Positions 16,629-23,891 of a stretch of 32,277 nt of DNA are shown piece by piece. The stretch lies in assembly GCA_947447665.1 (NCBI GenBank), contig CANFJX010000009.1, positions 84,301 to 116,577 of the forward strand, written 5' to 3'. Source of the DNA: Bacteriovoracaceae bacterium (lineage in GTDB: Bacteria > Bdellovibrionota > UBA1018). Under the pieces are notes generated by a model, which saw only the letters and a list, made by a program, of their open reading frames with translations, made no database searches and was not told the origin of the DNA. The position numbers were made by a program, and so were the translations under genes. Numbering within the stretch: position 1 is the first letter of the stretch; each line of letters opens with the position of its first letter.

Positions 16629-17680
16629 GTCTCAGCGAACAGGAGCAGGCTAAGAGGTTGCTCTGCATTGCGATTTCGCGACAGGCCACTCGGGTGATTA
16701 GTCATCTCAGTGTGGCGCGAGTTTCATTTTCTGAATCTCAATTGAAAGACGGGATCAAGGGCAAGATCGTCGGAAAAGATGGGCGCAACGCCAAGTCCTT
16801 TGAGGAGAAAGCGGGCGTGGATCTCCTTCTGAACGAGGAAGCGGACTCGGTAATGATTTCGAGTTTCGATGCTTTTCGTCGAGAAGTGGCCCGGGTCGCG
16901 CTTGAAATGCTGGTCCGAGATGGGAGAATTCAGCCTGCTCGAATCGAGGACTGTCTCGTTCAGGCGAAAACTCAGGTGGATCAGGAGGTGAGGGAATCGG
17001 GCGTTAAGGCTGCTCTCTCCTTGGGGATTGAGGGACTGCATCCCGCCATTTTAAGAATTTTGGGAACATTGAAGTTTCGCCATAGTTTTGGCCAAAATCA
17101 ATTAGAGCACGCCGTAGAAACAGCTGGCTTGTGCGGCAGTCTTGCTGCTGAGTTAGGCTTTGATGTCTCCATCGCACGAAGGGCAGGGTTGCTTCATGAC
17201 CTCGGAAAAGGCCTCGATCAAACTCACGACGGAGGGCATGCTGCAGCTGGTGCTGAATTCGCGAAACGCTACGGCGAGAACTCTGAGGTTGTACAAGCAA
17301 TCGCAGCCCATCATGAGGAAGTTGCTCCCGACTCTTGGTTGGATCATCTGGTGATTGCAGCCGATGCTCTCTCTGGGGCTCGGCCCGGGGCTCGCAATGG
17401 CTCAACTCAAGCGGGTCTCGATCGAGCCGAGTCTTTAGAGAAAATAGCGCTCGAGGTACCGGGTGTTCAACAAGCTTATGCAGTTCAGGCCGGGCGGGAG
17501 ATTCGAGTTTTCGTGGATAGTACAAAAATTTTAGATACGGATGTGGAGCGAGTCGCAAAAGACATTGCGGATCGAATTCAGTTGGAAGTTCGATTTCCAG
17601 GACAAATTCAAGTGACGGTTTTGCGAGAGCTAAGAACCACAGCCACTGCAACGAGTACAAGAGGACTAAGTAAAAAATGA
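16625..17680 (+). CDS. rny: RNase Y lacking the membrane anchor and coiled coil
   Basis: RNase Y is an endoribonuclease that starts mRNA decay. This copy has the KH domain with IKGKIVGKDGRN (residues 44-55) and the HD domain with RRAGLLHDLGKGLD (His191-Asp192), AAHHEEVAP and ADALSGARPGAR. It also has the conserved end QVTVLRELRTTA. At 351 residues it is about 170 shorter than the usual ~520: the N-terminal membrane helix and the long coiled coil are absent. They cannot lie upstream because that DNA is the cyclo-ligase gene. The start at 16625 is an ATGA overlap; in-frame ATG 16613 or GTG 16601 would add only 4-8 residues. A soluble enzyme is implied. Confidence 0.92.
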   Translation: MSLSEQEQAKRLLCIAISRQATRVISHLSVARVSFSESQLKDGIKGKIVGKDGRNAKSFEEKAGVDLLLNEEADSVMISSFDAFRREVARVALEMLVRDGRIQPARIEDCLVQAKTQVDQEVRESGVKAALSLGIEGLHPAILRILGTLKFRHSFGQNQLEHAVETAGLCGSLAAELGFDVSIARRAGLLHDLGKGLDQTHDGGHAAAGAEFAKRYGENSEVVQAIAAHHEEVAPDSWLDHLVIAADALSGARPGARNGSTQAGLDRAESLEKIALEVPGVQQAYAVQAGREIRVFVDSTKILDTDVERVAKDIADRIQLEVRFPGQIQVTVLRELRTTATATSTRGLSKK

Positions 17681-18486
17681 AGATTCTGTATTTTGGAGAT
17701 ACCTTCGGGCGCCCAGGTCGTGAGGCAGTTCAAGTCGCCATGGCGCAACTGATTCCGCAACATCAGATCGATTTTGTGGTGGTCAATGGCGAAAACTTTG
17801 CTCACGGAAACGGCATTCTACCTGAAATGGCTGATCAGTTTTTTGCTCTCGGCGTCGACGTAATTACGACCGGGAATCATGCATGGGATCAGCGCCAAAT
17901 TATCCCTTACATGGCAACTTCGACTCGGGTGTTACGTCCTGCTAATTATCCAGATCATCCATCCCACAGAGCTCCCGGTAGAGGGCTGACTGTGGTCGAG
18001 TCTCGGCGTCGTTCAGGGCTGCGCTTGGGTGTGCTCCAGGTGATGGGGCGTGTGTTTATGGATGCACTGGATTGTCCTTTTCGGACGGCCGAGAGGGAAG
18101 TCGCCCGGCTGGATGAGTTGGGAATTCAATGCATCTTGATTGATTTCCATGGTGAGGCCACTTCTGAAAAACAGGCTTTTGCTCATTTTATGGATGGTAA
18201 GGTTAGTGCCGTAGTGGGTAGTCACTCTCACGTTCAAACCGCTGATGAGCGAGTTCTCCCTGGCGGAACCGCAGCCATTACTGATGCGGGAATGTGTGGC
18301 TGTTTTGATTCTGTCATTGGGGTCAAAAAAGAGGTCTCGATCCTGCGGTTTTTGACGAAGCGGCCCGTGAAGTTTGAGCCTGCCGAAGGGCCGGGCGGAT
18401 ACAGCGCTGTTATCATTGATGTTGATGAGCAAACTGGAAAAGCTCGCTCGATTCTGCGGCTACGTGAAACCCAAGTGACTGCTTAA
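17677..18486 (+). CDS. ymdB: YmdB-family metallophosphodiesterase (TIGR00282 type)
   Basis: This is a cytoplasmic dinuclear-metal phosphodiesterase; the studied YmdB of Bacillus hydrolyses 2',3'-cyclic nucleotides and affects biofilm and RNA levels. The 269-residue length is normal. Metal-ligand motifs are all present: YFGDTFGRPGR (residues 5-15), VVNGENFAHG, TTGNHAWDQ, DFHGEATSEK and VGSHSHVQTADE. The ATG overlaps the rny stop by 4 bp (ATGA). The rny-ymdB pairing is known in other bacteria and supports a shared role in RNA turnover. It converges on the Cys-tail gene with only 10 bp between stops. Confidence 0.95.
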   Translation: MKILYFGDTFGRPGREAVQVAMAQLIPQHQIDFVVVNGENFAHGNGILPEMADQFFALGVDVITTGNHAWDQRQIIPYMATSTRVLRPANYPDHPSHRAPGRGLTVVESRRRSGLRLGVLQVMGRVFMDALDCPFRTAEREVARLDELGIQCILIDFHGEATSEKQAFAHFMDGKVSAVVGSHSHVQTADERVLPGGTAAITDAGMCGCFDSVIGVKKEVSILRFLTKRPVKFEPAEGPGGYSAVIIDVDEQTGKARSILRLRETQVTA

Positions 18487-18496
18487 CAATTCGATT

Positions 18497-18847
18497 CTAA
18501 GTTGGGTTCGAGGCGCTGGCGGTTTTAGGGCAGCAGCTGGTTCCACTTTTTTTGCAGCCTCCTCCGGCGCATGCGCCCTCGCCGGTGCCACATTTGCCTC
18601 CGCCGCAGCCACCGCTGATTTTTTCAAAGGCCCAGGGGCGGGGGATTTGGTTGATGGCTTCAAGGGCAAGGTTCAGGCTGGAGAAGGGTTGGTAGCCTAG
18701 GTATTCGCCCGTGGTGTGGCGCAAGACAAATGCGACAAAAGCGTCTTTTTCTTCGGGGTGTGCAGTTACTCCAGCCATGAGATCTTCGTCAATGAGAAAG
18801 CCGCGAGAATAGTTGTCCGGGGTCAGAAGTGGATTGGATTCCATCAT
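18497..18847 (-). CDS. Small protein with Cys/Gly-rich C-terminal tail
   Basis: The 116-residue protein (MM at 18847 and 18844, either could start) has two parts. Residues 1-77 look like a compact domain containing FLIDEDLMAGV, EEKDAFVAFVLRHTTGEYLG and ALEAINQIPRPWAFEK. The tail from about residue 80 carries six cysteines among glycines, spaced C-x4-C-x6-C-x4-C-x6-CC, then a polar end. There is no signal peptide. Such a tail could bind metal or zinc, or be a modified peptide; neither can be shown here, and no modifying enzyme gene lies nearby. A promoter (TTCAGA-N17-GATAAT) ends nine bases before the ATG and there is no ribosome site. I do not recognise the family. Confidence 0.8.
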   Translation of the reverse strand: MMESNPLLTPDNYSRGFLIDEDLMAGVTAHPEEKDAFVAFVLRHTTGEYLGYQPFSSLNLALEAINQIPRPWAFEKISGGCGGGKCGTGEGACAGGGCKKSGTSCCPKTASASNPT

Positions 18848-18856
18848 GAACTTAAA

Positions 18857-18885
18857 ATTATCACCTTCGTGCGAAAATTTCTGAA
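18857..18885 (-). promoter_or_regulatory. Promoter of the Cys-tail gene
   Basis: On the minus strand TTCAGA (18885-18880), a 17-bp spacer and GATAAT (18862-18857) precede the ATG at 18847. The transcript should start within about three bases of the start codon. Confidence 0.5.
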
Positions 18886-18957
18886 GATTTTGTTGCGAAA
18901 TGAGAAAAAATTTCGTATTTAAGTTTTCGCTCTATTGAATATTGTTGGTAGTGCAGT

Positions 18958-19033
18958 GGGGTTGTAGCTCAGTTGGTAGAGCACCTGCTTTGCAAGCAGG
19001 GGGTCAGCGGTTCGATTCCGCTCAGCTCCACCA
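18958..19033 (+). tRNA. tRNA-Ala (anticodon TGC)
   Basis: The 76 bases fold as a standard cloverleaf with the CCA end encoded. The acceptor stem GGGGTTG / CAGCTCC contains the G3:U70 pair that is the alanine identity signal. The D arm is GCTC...GAGC, the anticodon arm CCTGC-TTTGCAA-GCAGG (anticodon TGC) and the T arm AGCGG-TTCGATT-CCGCT. No rRNA gene flanks it. A terminator follows directly. Confidence 0.98.
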
Positions 19034-19076
19034 AAAAAAGGCCGGAAGCGTAAAAGCTATCCGGCCTTTTTTTTTT
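19034..19076 (+). terminator. Rho-independent terminator of tRNA-Ala
   Basis: A-run plus GGCCGGA (19040-19046) pairs with TCCGGCC (19060-19066) followed by ten T; the loop has an extra AGC/GCT pairing. The A-run upstream makes it potentially bidirectional. Confidence 0.93.
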
Positions 19077-19103
19077 GCGTTTCGTTCTCGGAGGTGAATC
19101 CAG

Positions 19104-19592
19104 ATGATATTGAATTTTGTCGCGCTATTAGTTTCAGTTTTTTTAACCTTAGGACTCCAAACGGGTGTGAGCGCTCCGGCGGATTCTATCGGCCCCATTG
19201 ATCCTGTATTGATGGAAGACGTCAGTGTATCAAAAGAGTTTGCAGATCTGGGCAGTATGCATCGGATTGGGGATAGAGTTTGGAGCGGAGTCCACCCGAC
19301 CCGAATGAGCCACGAAGATGCAAGCTCGTTTTGTCAATCGGTGGGTGGGCGATTGCCCGCTCGGCGAGAGTATGAGCTCTTAGCTAAAGTGATGGGTGCG
19401 GGGAGCGATGCTGGCTATCAAAGACAGCTGCTTCCCGATATGGACGGAAGTTTTTGGGCTTCTACGGGTTCCCTTCGGAATTCATTGACGGCTTATTGCT
19501 TCAGAGGGAGTCATGGCGATACGGGTGTCTCCTACCGGCACGCCATGAAGGGAGTTCGATGTATTTGGGGTGAGCTTCGGGGTTGGTTTTAG
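19104..19592 (+). CDS. Secreted protein with FGE/Lcl-like fold fragment
   Basis: The 162-residue protein has a signal peptide (MILNFVALLVSVFLTLGLQ..., cleavage near VSA at about residue 24). The mature part shows MSHEDASSFCQSVGGRLPAR, DGSFWAST, AYCFRG and KGVRCIWG, the C-type-lectin-like/formylglycine-enzyme or Lcl (DUF1566) pattern. It is far shorter than true formylglycine-generating enzymes, so a binding role is more likely than catalysis. A strong GGAGGTG ribosome site precedes the ATG. It starts only 27 bp after the tRNA terminator and ends 20 bp before the permease gene. A link with ethanolamine use is not evident. Confidence 0.75.
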   Translation: MILNFVALLVSVFLTLGLQTGVSAPADSIGPIDPVLMEDVSVSKEFADLGSMHRIGDRVWSGVHPTRMSHEDASSFCQSVGGRLPARREYELLAKVMGAGSDAGYQRQLLPDMDGSFWASTGSLRNSLTAYCFRGSHGDTGVSYRHAMKGVRCIWGELRGWF

Positions 19593-19612
19593 GAGATCCT
19601 GAGGTTAATCGA

Positions 19613-20911
19613 ATGGTGCAACTTCATCGCTCCTTGCAAGCTCGTCATCTCTGGGGTTTAGCGGTCGGACTGGTAATTTCGGGTGAGTATTTTGGATGGA
19701 ACTATGGATGGTCCGTCGCGGGCACTCTTGGATTTCTCGTGGCTACTGCACTGGTTGCATTACTTTATACGACATTAGTTTTTAGCTTCACTGAGTTGAC
19801 CACTGCCATTCCTGATGCTGGAGGTCCTTACGCTTACTGTCATCGAGCGTTTGGGCCTGGGGGAGGATTTCTTGCGGGGTTCTCTGCGACGATCGAGTTT
19901 CTTTTTGCTCCTCCCGCGATTGCTTATGGACTGGGAAAATATCTCCACCGAATTCTCCCGTTTATGGGCGTCGAGCAGGCTGCTATCGCTGTTATTATTA
20001 TTTTCGGCCTCCTTAATTTATTTCCAATTAAGTTCTCCGCCCGTTTTGAGTTTGGGATCACGATTCTCGCTGTGCTCGAACTTCTCATTTTTATTGGTGT
20101 TGCGATTCCCCATTTTGAGTGGGCTCGTTTTGCCCAGGACGGCTTCGTGGGAGGCTGGCAGGGGATTCTTGCCGGTATCCCTTATGCGATCTGGTTCTTT
20201 CTTGCCATCGAGGGAGTCGCTATGGCGGCTGAAGAGACGGTTAATCCAGAGCGTAATATTCCCTTAGGATATCTCACCGGCATTGGGACTCTGATTCTTC
20301 TTGCCCTCGGGGTGATGCTGGGTGCGGGTGGAGTCGGAGATTGGAAGAAGCTCAGCCTGCTCGATGACCCTCTCCCGGAAGCCATCGCGATGTCCCTGGG
20401 ACAATCCAATCCTTGGGTGCGGATTTTTGCAGTCTTGGGTCTTTTTGGCCTGATTGCATCCTTGAATGGGATTCTTTTGAGTGCTTCTCGGCAAATCTTT
20501 GCTGCTTCGAGGGCAGGATTGCTTCCCGTCGCACTCTCTCGATTGAATCGATACGGTGCACCGGCACAAGCTGTGTGCTTTACGACTGTTTTTGGAGTAA
20601 TTGCAATTTTTTCAGGAAAGACGGATCAGCTCATCGTTTTGTCTGCGCTCGGCGCGGTCAGCATGTATGGGATGGTTATGGCAGCTTTGTTTCGGCTGAG
20701 AAAGTCTGAGCCGCATCTGGTGCGTCCCTTCAGGGCACCTTTATTTCCGTGGTTTCCTGCGATTGCGTTCGTGCTATCGATAGTGAGTCTGATAGCGATC
20801 GTGGTTTATAATTTTAAATTGAGTTTGATTTTTCTGTCATTGCTGACCGCGAGTTGGCTTGGCTTTGTGCTTTTCTCTAAAGAACCAGAGGCCTCACTCG
20901 TGGAAGATTAA
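19613..20911 (+). CDS. APC-superfamily amino acid/ethanolamine permease
   Basis: This is an inner-membrane transporter of 432 residues with about 12 hydrophobic segments. The start ATG 19613 is chosen over an upstream TTG (19583) because a GAGG site lies before it. Family marks are WGLAVGLVISGEYFGWNYG near residue 15, then FTELTTAIPDAGGPYAY, EGVAMAAEETVNPERNIP (helix 6-7 region) and RQIFAASRAG. The pattern GEYFGWNYG with PDAGGPYAY is typical of Eat-type ethanolamine permeases, and eutB and eutC follow 14 bp downstream. Together these make ethanolamine the likely substrate, an inference from context and motif. Confidence 0.85.
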   Translation: MVQLHRSLQARHLWGLAVGLVISGEYFGWNYGWSVAGTLGFLVATALVALLYTTLVFSFTELTTAIPDAGGPYAYCHRAFGPGGGFLAGFSATIEFLFAPPAIAYGLGKYLHRILPFMGVEQAAIAVIIIFGLLNLFPIKFSARFEFGITILAVLELLIFIGVAIPHFEWARFAQDGFVGGWQGILAGIPYAIWFFLAIEGVAMAAEETVNPERNIPLGYLTGIGTLILLALGVMLGAGGVGDWKKLSLLDDPLPEAIAMSLGQSNPWVRIFAVLGLFGLIASLNGILLSASRQIFAASRAGLLPVALSRLNRYGAPAQAVCFTTVFGVIAIFSGKTDQLIVLSALGAVSMYGMVMAALFRLRKSEPHLVRPFRAPLFPWFPAIAFVLSIVSLIAIVVYNFKLSLIFLSLLTASWLGFVLFSKEPEASLVED

Positions 20912-20925
20912 GGGAGAGAATTTTC

Positions 20926-22314
20926 TTGAATTATCGCGCTTCCGTAGGAAAAGAACAGTATTCCTTCGTAGATCTGAAGGAAGTTTTAGCGAAGGCTTCT
21001 CCACGAAGGTCCGCCGATGAGCTTGCTCAAATCGCTGCAAAAAGCGAGTCTGAGAGAGTGGCTGCGAAAAAGGTGCTCGCAGATATTCCCCTCCGCGATT
21101 TCCTTAGGTTTCCGATCATTCCAGGAGAAGAAGATGATGTGACCCGACTCATTCTTGACCAACATGAGCTCGCGGCCTTTGCTCCGGTTGCATCTCTCAC
21201 GGTGGGTGAATTCAGAGATTGGCTTCTCTCTCCTTCAGTTCAGAACGATACTCTGAGTGCCCTCCGTCGTGGGCTCATCCCGGAAATGGTGGCAGCTGTA
21301 TCCAAATTAATGCGTAATCAGGATTTAGTGGCAGTCGCAAGGAAGTGCGAGGTGATCACTCGATTCAGAAATACGATCGGATTGAAGGGCCGGCTTTCAG
21401 TTCGCTTACAACCGAATCATCCAACGGATCATCTCCAGGGAATTGCCGCATCGATGCTCGATGGATTATTATTGGGTGCAGGGGATGCGGTGATTGGAGT
21501 GAATCCAGCCACTGACCACCCAAAAAATGTGCGCGGGATTCTTGAGTTCATCGAGCAAGTGCGGCTCCGGTACCAGATTCCAACTCAAAGTTGCGTGCTC
21601 TCCCATGTTACGACGCAAATACAATTGATGCGCGAGGGTGCGCCGGTGGACTTAGTCTTTCAGTCGATTGGTGGAACAGAGGGTACGAATCGAAGCTTTG
21701 GGATTTCGCTCCCAATGTTACGTGAGGCGCGCGAGATGGCTTTGGAACTGAAGCGCTTTACGCTGGGTTCTCAGGTTATGTATTTTGAGACAGGTCAGGG
21801 CTCGGCATTGTCGGCGAATGCCCATCATGGTGTGGATGCTCAAACGATCGAGGCACGCGCTTATGCCGTTGCCAGAGAGTTTGACCCATTTCTGGTGAAC
21901 ACCGTGGTGGGGTTTATTGGGCCTGAGTATTTGTATGACGGTAAACAGATTATTAGAGCCGGGCTTGAAGATCATTTCTGCGGCAAACTCCTTGGGCTAC
22001 CCATGGGCTGTGATGTTTGCTACACCAATCACGCCGAGGCCGACGGCAATGATATGGATCTGCTTTTGCTTGCTTTGGGAGCGGCAGGCTGCACCTACAT
22101 TATGGGAGTCCCAGGCAGTGATGATATCATGTTGGGATACCAGAGTACGGGGTTTCATGATGCTTTGTTTTTAAGAAATACGCTTGGATTGAAGCCGGCT
22201 CCGGAGTTTGAGCAGTGGTTGATCCAAATGGGAATTTTTAAGACGGGCACTGATCTGACGGAAGATAAAAACCCACTTCTTTTAGACTTCTTTAAAAATG
22301 AGGCCTCCTCATGA
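20926..22314 (+). CDS. eutB: EutB, ethanolamine ammonia-lyase large subunit
   Basis: This is the catalytic subunit of the adenosylcobalamin enzyme that splits ethanolamine into acetaldehyde and ammonia. The 462 residues align with E. coli EutB from the first residue, which supports the TTG start at 20926 (GGGAG site 10 nt upstream). Active-site residues are kept: Arg160 and Gln162 in VRLQPN, Asn in GVNPATDH, Glu in YFETGQGSALSA, and Asp in CYTNHAEADGNDMD. GPEYLYDGKQIIRAGLEDHF is also canonical. The stop overlaps eutC by 4 bp. No eutA reactivase, eutR regulator or shell-protein gene is in the window, so the reaction is presumably free in the cytoplasm. Confidence 0.97.
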   Translation: MNYRASVGKEQYSFVDLKEVLAKASPRRSADELAQIAAKSESERVAAKKVLADIPLRDFLRFPIIPGEEDDVTRLILDQHELAAFAPVASLTVGEFRDWLLSPSVQNDTLSALRRGLIPEMVAAVSKLMRNQDLVAVARKCEVITRFRNTIGLKGRLSVRLQPNHPTDHLQGIAASMLDGLLLGAGDAVIGVNPATDHPKNVRGILEFIEQVRLRYQIPTQSCVLSHVTTQIQLMREGAPVDLVFQSIGGTEGTNRSFGISLPMLREAREMALELKRFTLGSQVMYFETGQGSALSANAHHGVDAQTIEARAYAVAREFDPFLVNTVVGFIGPEYLYDGKQIIRAGLEDHFCGKLLGLPMGCDVCYTNHAEADGNDMDLLLLALGAAGCTYIMGVPGSDDIMLGYQSTGFHDALFLRNTLGLKPAPEFEQWLIQMGIFKTGTDLTEDKNPLLLDFFKNEASS

Positions 22315-23063
22315 TTTGGGACGAATTACGGAAGATCACTCAGGCGCGCGTCGGACTGCAGAGGTCAGGTCATGCCCTTTCGACGAAAGCGCTTTTAGAA
22401 TTGGAAGAATCACATGCTCTCGCGCGCGACAGCATTGGGGCGGAATGGGATTCGCTGCCTTTGGAGTTGGCACTCGCTCAAAAAAAGATTCCATATCTCT
22501 CTTTGCAGAGTGCGGTCGAGGGCTCTCGTCGGACTTATCTCCAGCGCCCCGACCTCGGTCGGAAACTTCAGAGAGAATCTCGCTCAATTCTCGAGTCCTT
22601 GAAGCTTGAAGGGCAGAAGCCTCGAATGGGGGTCTGCGTCTCCAATGGCCTCTCCTCTTTTTCTGTGCAGCGCCATTCGCTCCCTCTCGTGTTGGGAATC
22701 GCAGAGGGTGCTCGAAAACTTGGAATCGATCTCGCACCCGTGTTTCTAGTTCCGAATGGGCGGGTCGCACTTGGGGATGAGATTGGGCAATTAGCCTCAC
22801 TTCAGTGGATGGTGATGCTCATTGGCGAGCGTCCAGGTTTGTCGAGTGCGGACAGTCTTGGCATTTACCTCACCTACGAACCTCGAATCGGTAGAACTGA
22901 CGCTGAACGTAACTGTATTTCCAATGTCCGCCCTCCTGATGGGCTAGGTTATTCGCAGGCTTTGAGTCGACTTTTTTACCTCATCGCGCAGGCCCAAAAA
23001 ATTGGAGCCACAGGCGTGATTCTGAAAGATGAGTCCTCTGAAACCCCACAGCTCCCCGAGTGA
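22311..23063 (+). CDS. eutC: EutC, ethanolamine ammonia-lyase small subunit
   Basis: This subunit helps form the cobalamin pocket of the EutBC complex. The 250 residues are about 45 shorter than E. coli EutC, missing mainly the variable N-terminal extension. Conserved parts are RVGLQRSGHALST near the start, then GVCVSNGLSS, PNGRVALGDEIG, LIGERPGLSSADSLG and DAERNCISNVRPPDGL. The ATG overlaps the eutB stop (ATGA), which ensures equal synthesis. It ends the ethanolamine unit; the next gene starts about 80 bp on. Confidence 0.96.
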   Translation: MIWDELRKITQARVGLQRSGHALSTKALLELEESHALARDSIGAEWDSLPLELALAQKKIPYLSLQSAVEGSRRTYLQRPDLGRKLQRESRSILESLKLEGQKPRMGVCVSNGLSSFSVQRHSLPLVLGIAEGARKLGIDLAPVFLVPNGRVALGDEIGQLASLQWMVMLIGERPGLSSADSLGIYLTYEPRIGRTDAERNCISNVRPPDGLGYSQALSRLFYLIAQAQKIGATGVILKDESSETPQLPE

Positions 23064-23141
23064 TCTCAATCGTGGGGGGCTACGATCCAGAATTGGACTT
23101 TTTAGTTGTGCCGCGGCCGCTTCCCAGGCGATTATTGTCCT

Positions 23142-23891
23142 ATGAAAATGACCTTTCAGAAAATTGAGCAGCGCAAAAAACAACTCTCACAGAGTGCCTT
23201 TTGTACTTGGTTGCAGCAGGTGGGTCCCGAGCAGGATGCCCTCGGGTTTGCCCCGTCCATGAGTTATTTTGTTCTGGGGTTTCGGGATATTTTGGCGCTT
23301 GCAAAAAGAGAGAGCCCCGCCTCAGAGCTCGATTTGGCAATTAATCATCACTGCGAGGAAGATCGGGAGCACTGGAAGTGGTTTTTGACCGACATCCAAA
23401 AGTTGGGCTACTTGAATACGACGCCCGAGAAGTTTCTCTTTCGAATTTGGTCTGATGAAGAACAGATGCCTAGAAAAATGATCTATCACATCACCCATTT
23501 AATTCAGAGCGAGGGGGATTCTCGTTTGATTCTTACGATGATCGAGTGTTTGGAGGCTGCATTTGCGGTTTTTATCGAAAATCTGAAACCTCAGCTCGTC
23601 AAACGCGATTTTTACGAAAAATTGAGCTACTTCGGTCAGAAACATGATCTGGGTGAGCAATCCCACGCTATGGGTTCATGGATTGAGGATGAGAGCTCGA
23701 GCTCTGCGAGCAGGCAACCTGAGTCGGCGGTCACTCGCCTGATCAGTTCGGATTCACCTCCAGAGTTGGAGCGTAAGGCATCCCAGATCGTGGACTCGAT
23801 CTTTGATCACTTTGAAATGCTTTTTACCCACTGGCACCAAGTGGCCTTAGGTGGTCTCAGGCCAGACACGGTTGAGCAGAATCGTCGCTAA
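23142..23891 (+). CDS. Heme-oxygenase-fold (TenA/HDO-like) putative diiron oxidase
   Basis: The protein is about 249 residues if it starts at ATG 23142, or 247 from ATG 23148. It is all-helical and has ligand-like motifs: FAPSMSYFVLGFRDI, then NHHCEEDREHWKWFL (Glu, Asp and His), ECLEAAF, and KHDLGEQSHAMGSW with an H-x3-E-x2-H pattern. This is the layout of the TenA/heme-oxygenase-like iron-containing redox family. Residues about 180-205 form a Ser-rich linker before a final helix. The substrate is unknown. It lies downstream of eutC on the same strand, and its last 45 bp overlap the converging permease gene. No ribosome site is clear; a TATTGT box (23133-23138) lies close to the start. Confidence 0.65.
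   Translation: MKMTFQKIEQRKKQLSQSAFCTWLQQVGPEQDALGFAPSMSYFVLGFRDILALAKRESPASELDLAINHHCEEDREHWKWFLTDIQKLGYLNTTPEKFLFRIWSDEEQMPRKMIYHITHLIQSEGDSRLILTMIECLEAAFAVFIENLKPQLVKRDFYEKLSYFGQKHDLGEQSHAMGSWIEDESSSSASRQPESAVTRLISSDSPPELERKASQIVDSIFDHFEMLFTHWHQVALGGLRPDTVEQNRR

Noticed and set aside
17004..17660. 218-codon open frame on the minus strand inside rny
   Set aside because: It is fully antisense to the conserved KH/HD coding sequence and has no family motif or ribosome site; it is a codon-bias shadow. The same holds for long antisense frames in pcrA (4411-5013), glmS (1580-2119) and eutC (22336-22800).
18958..19076. tRNA-Ala 3' end as an integration site for a mobile element
   Set aside because: I found no integrase gene and no second copy of the tRNA 3' end in the window, and the genes downstream look like ordinary chromosomal metabolism.
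23064..23100. Hairpin ATCGT-GGGGGGCT-ACGAT after eutC as a terminator
   Set aside because: The stem is only five pairs and the T-run does not follow directly; it is too weak to call.
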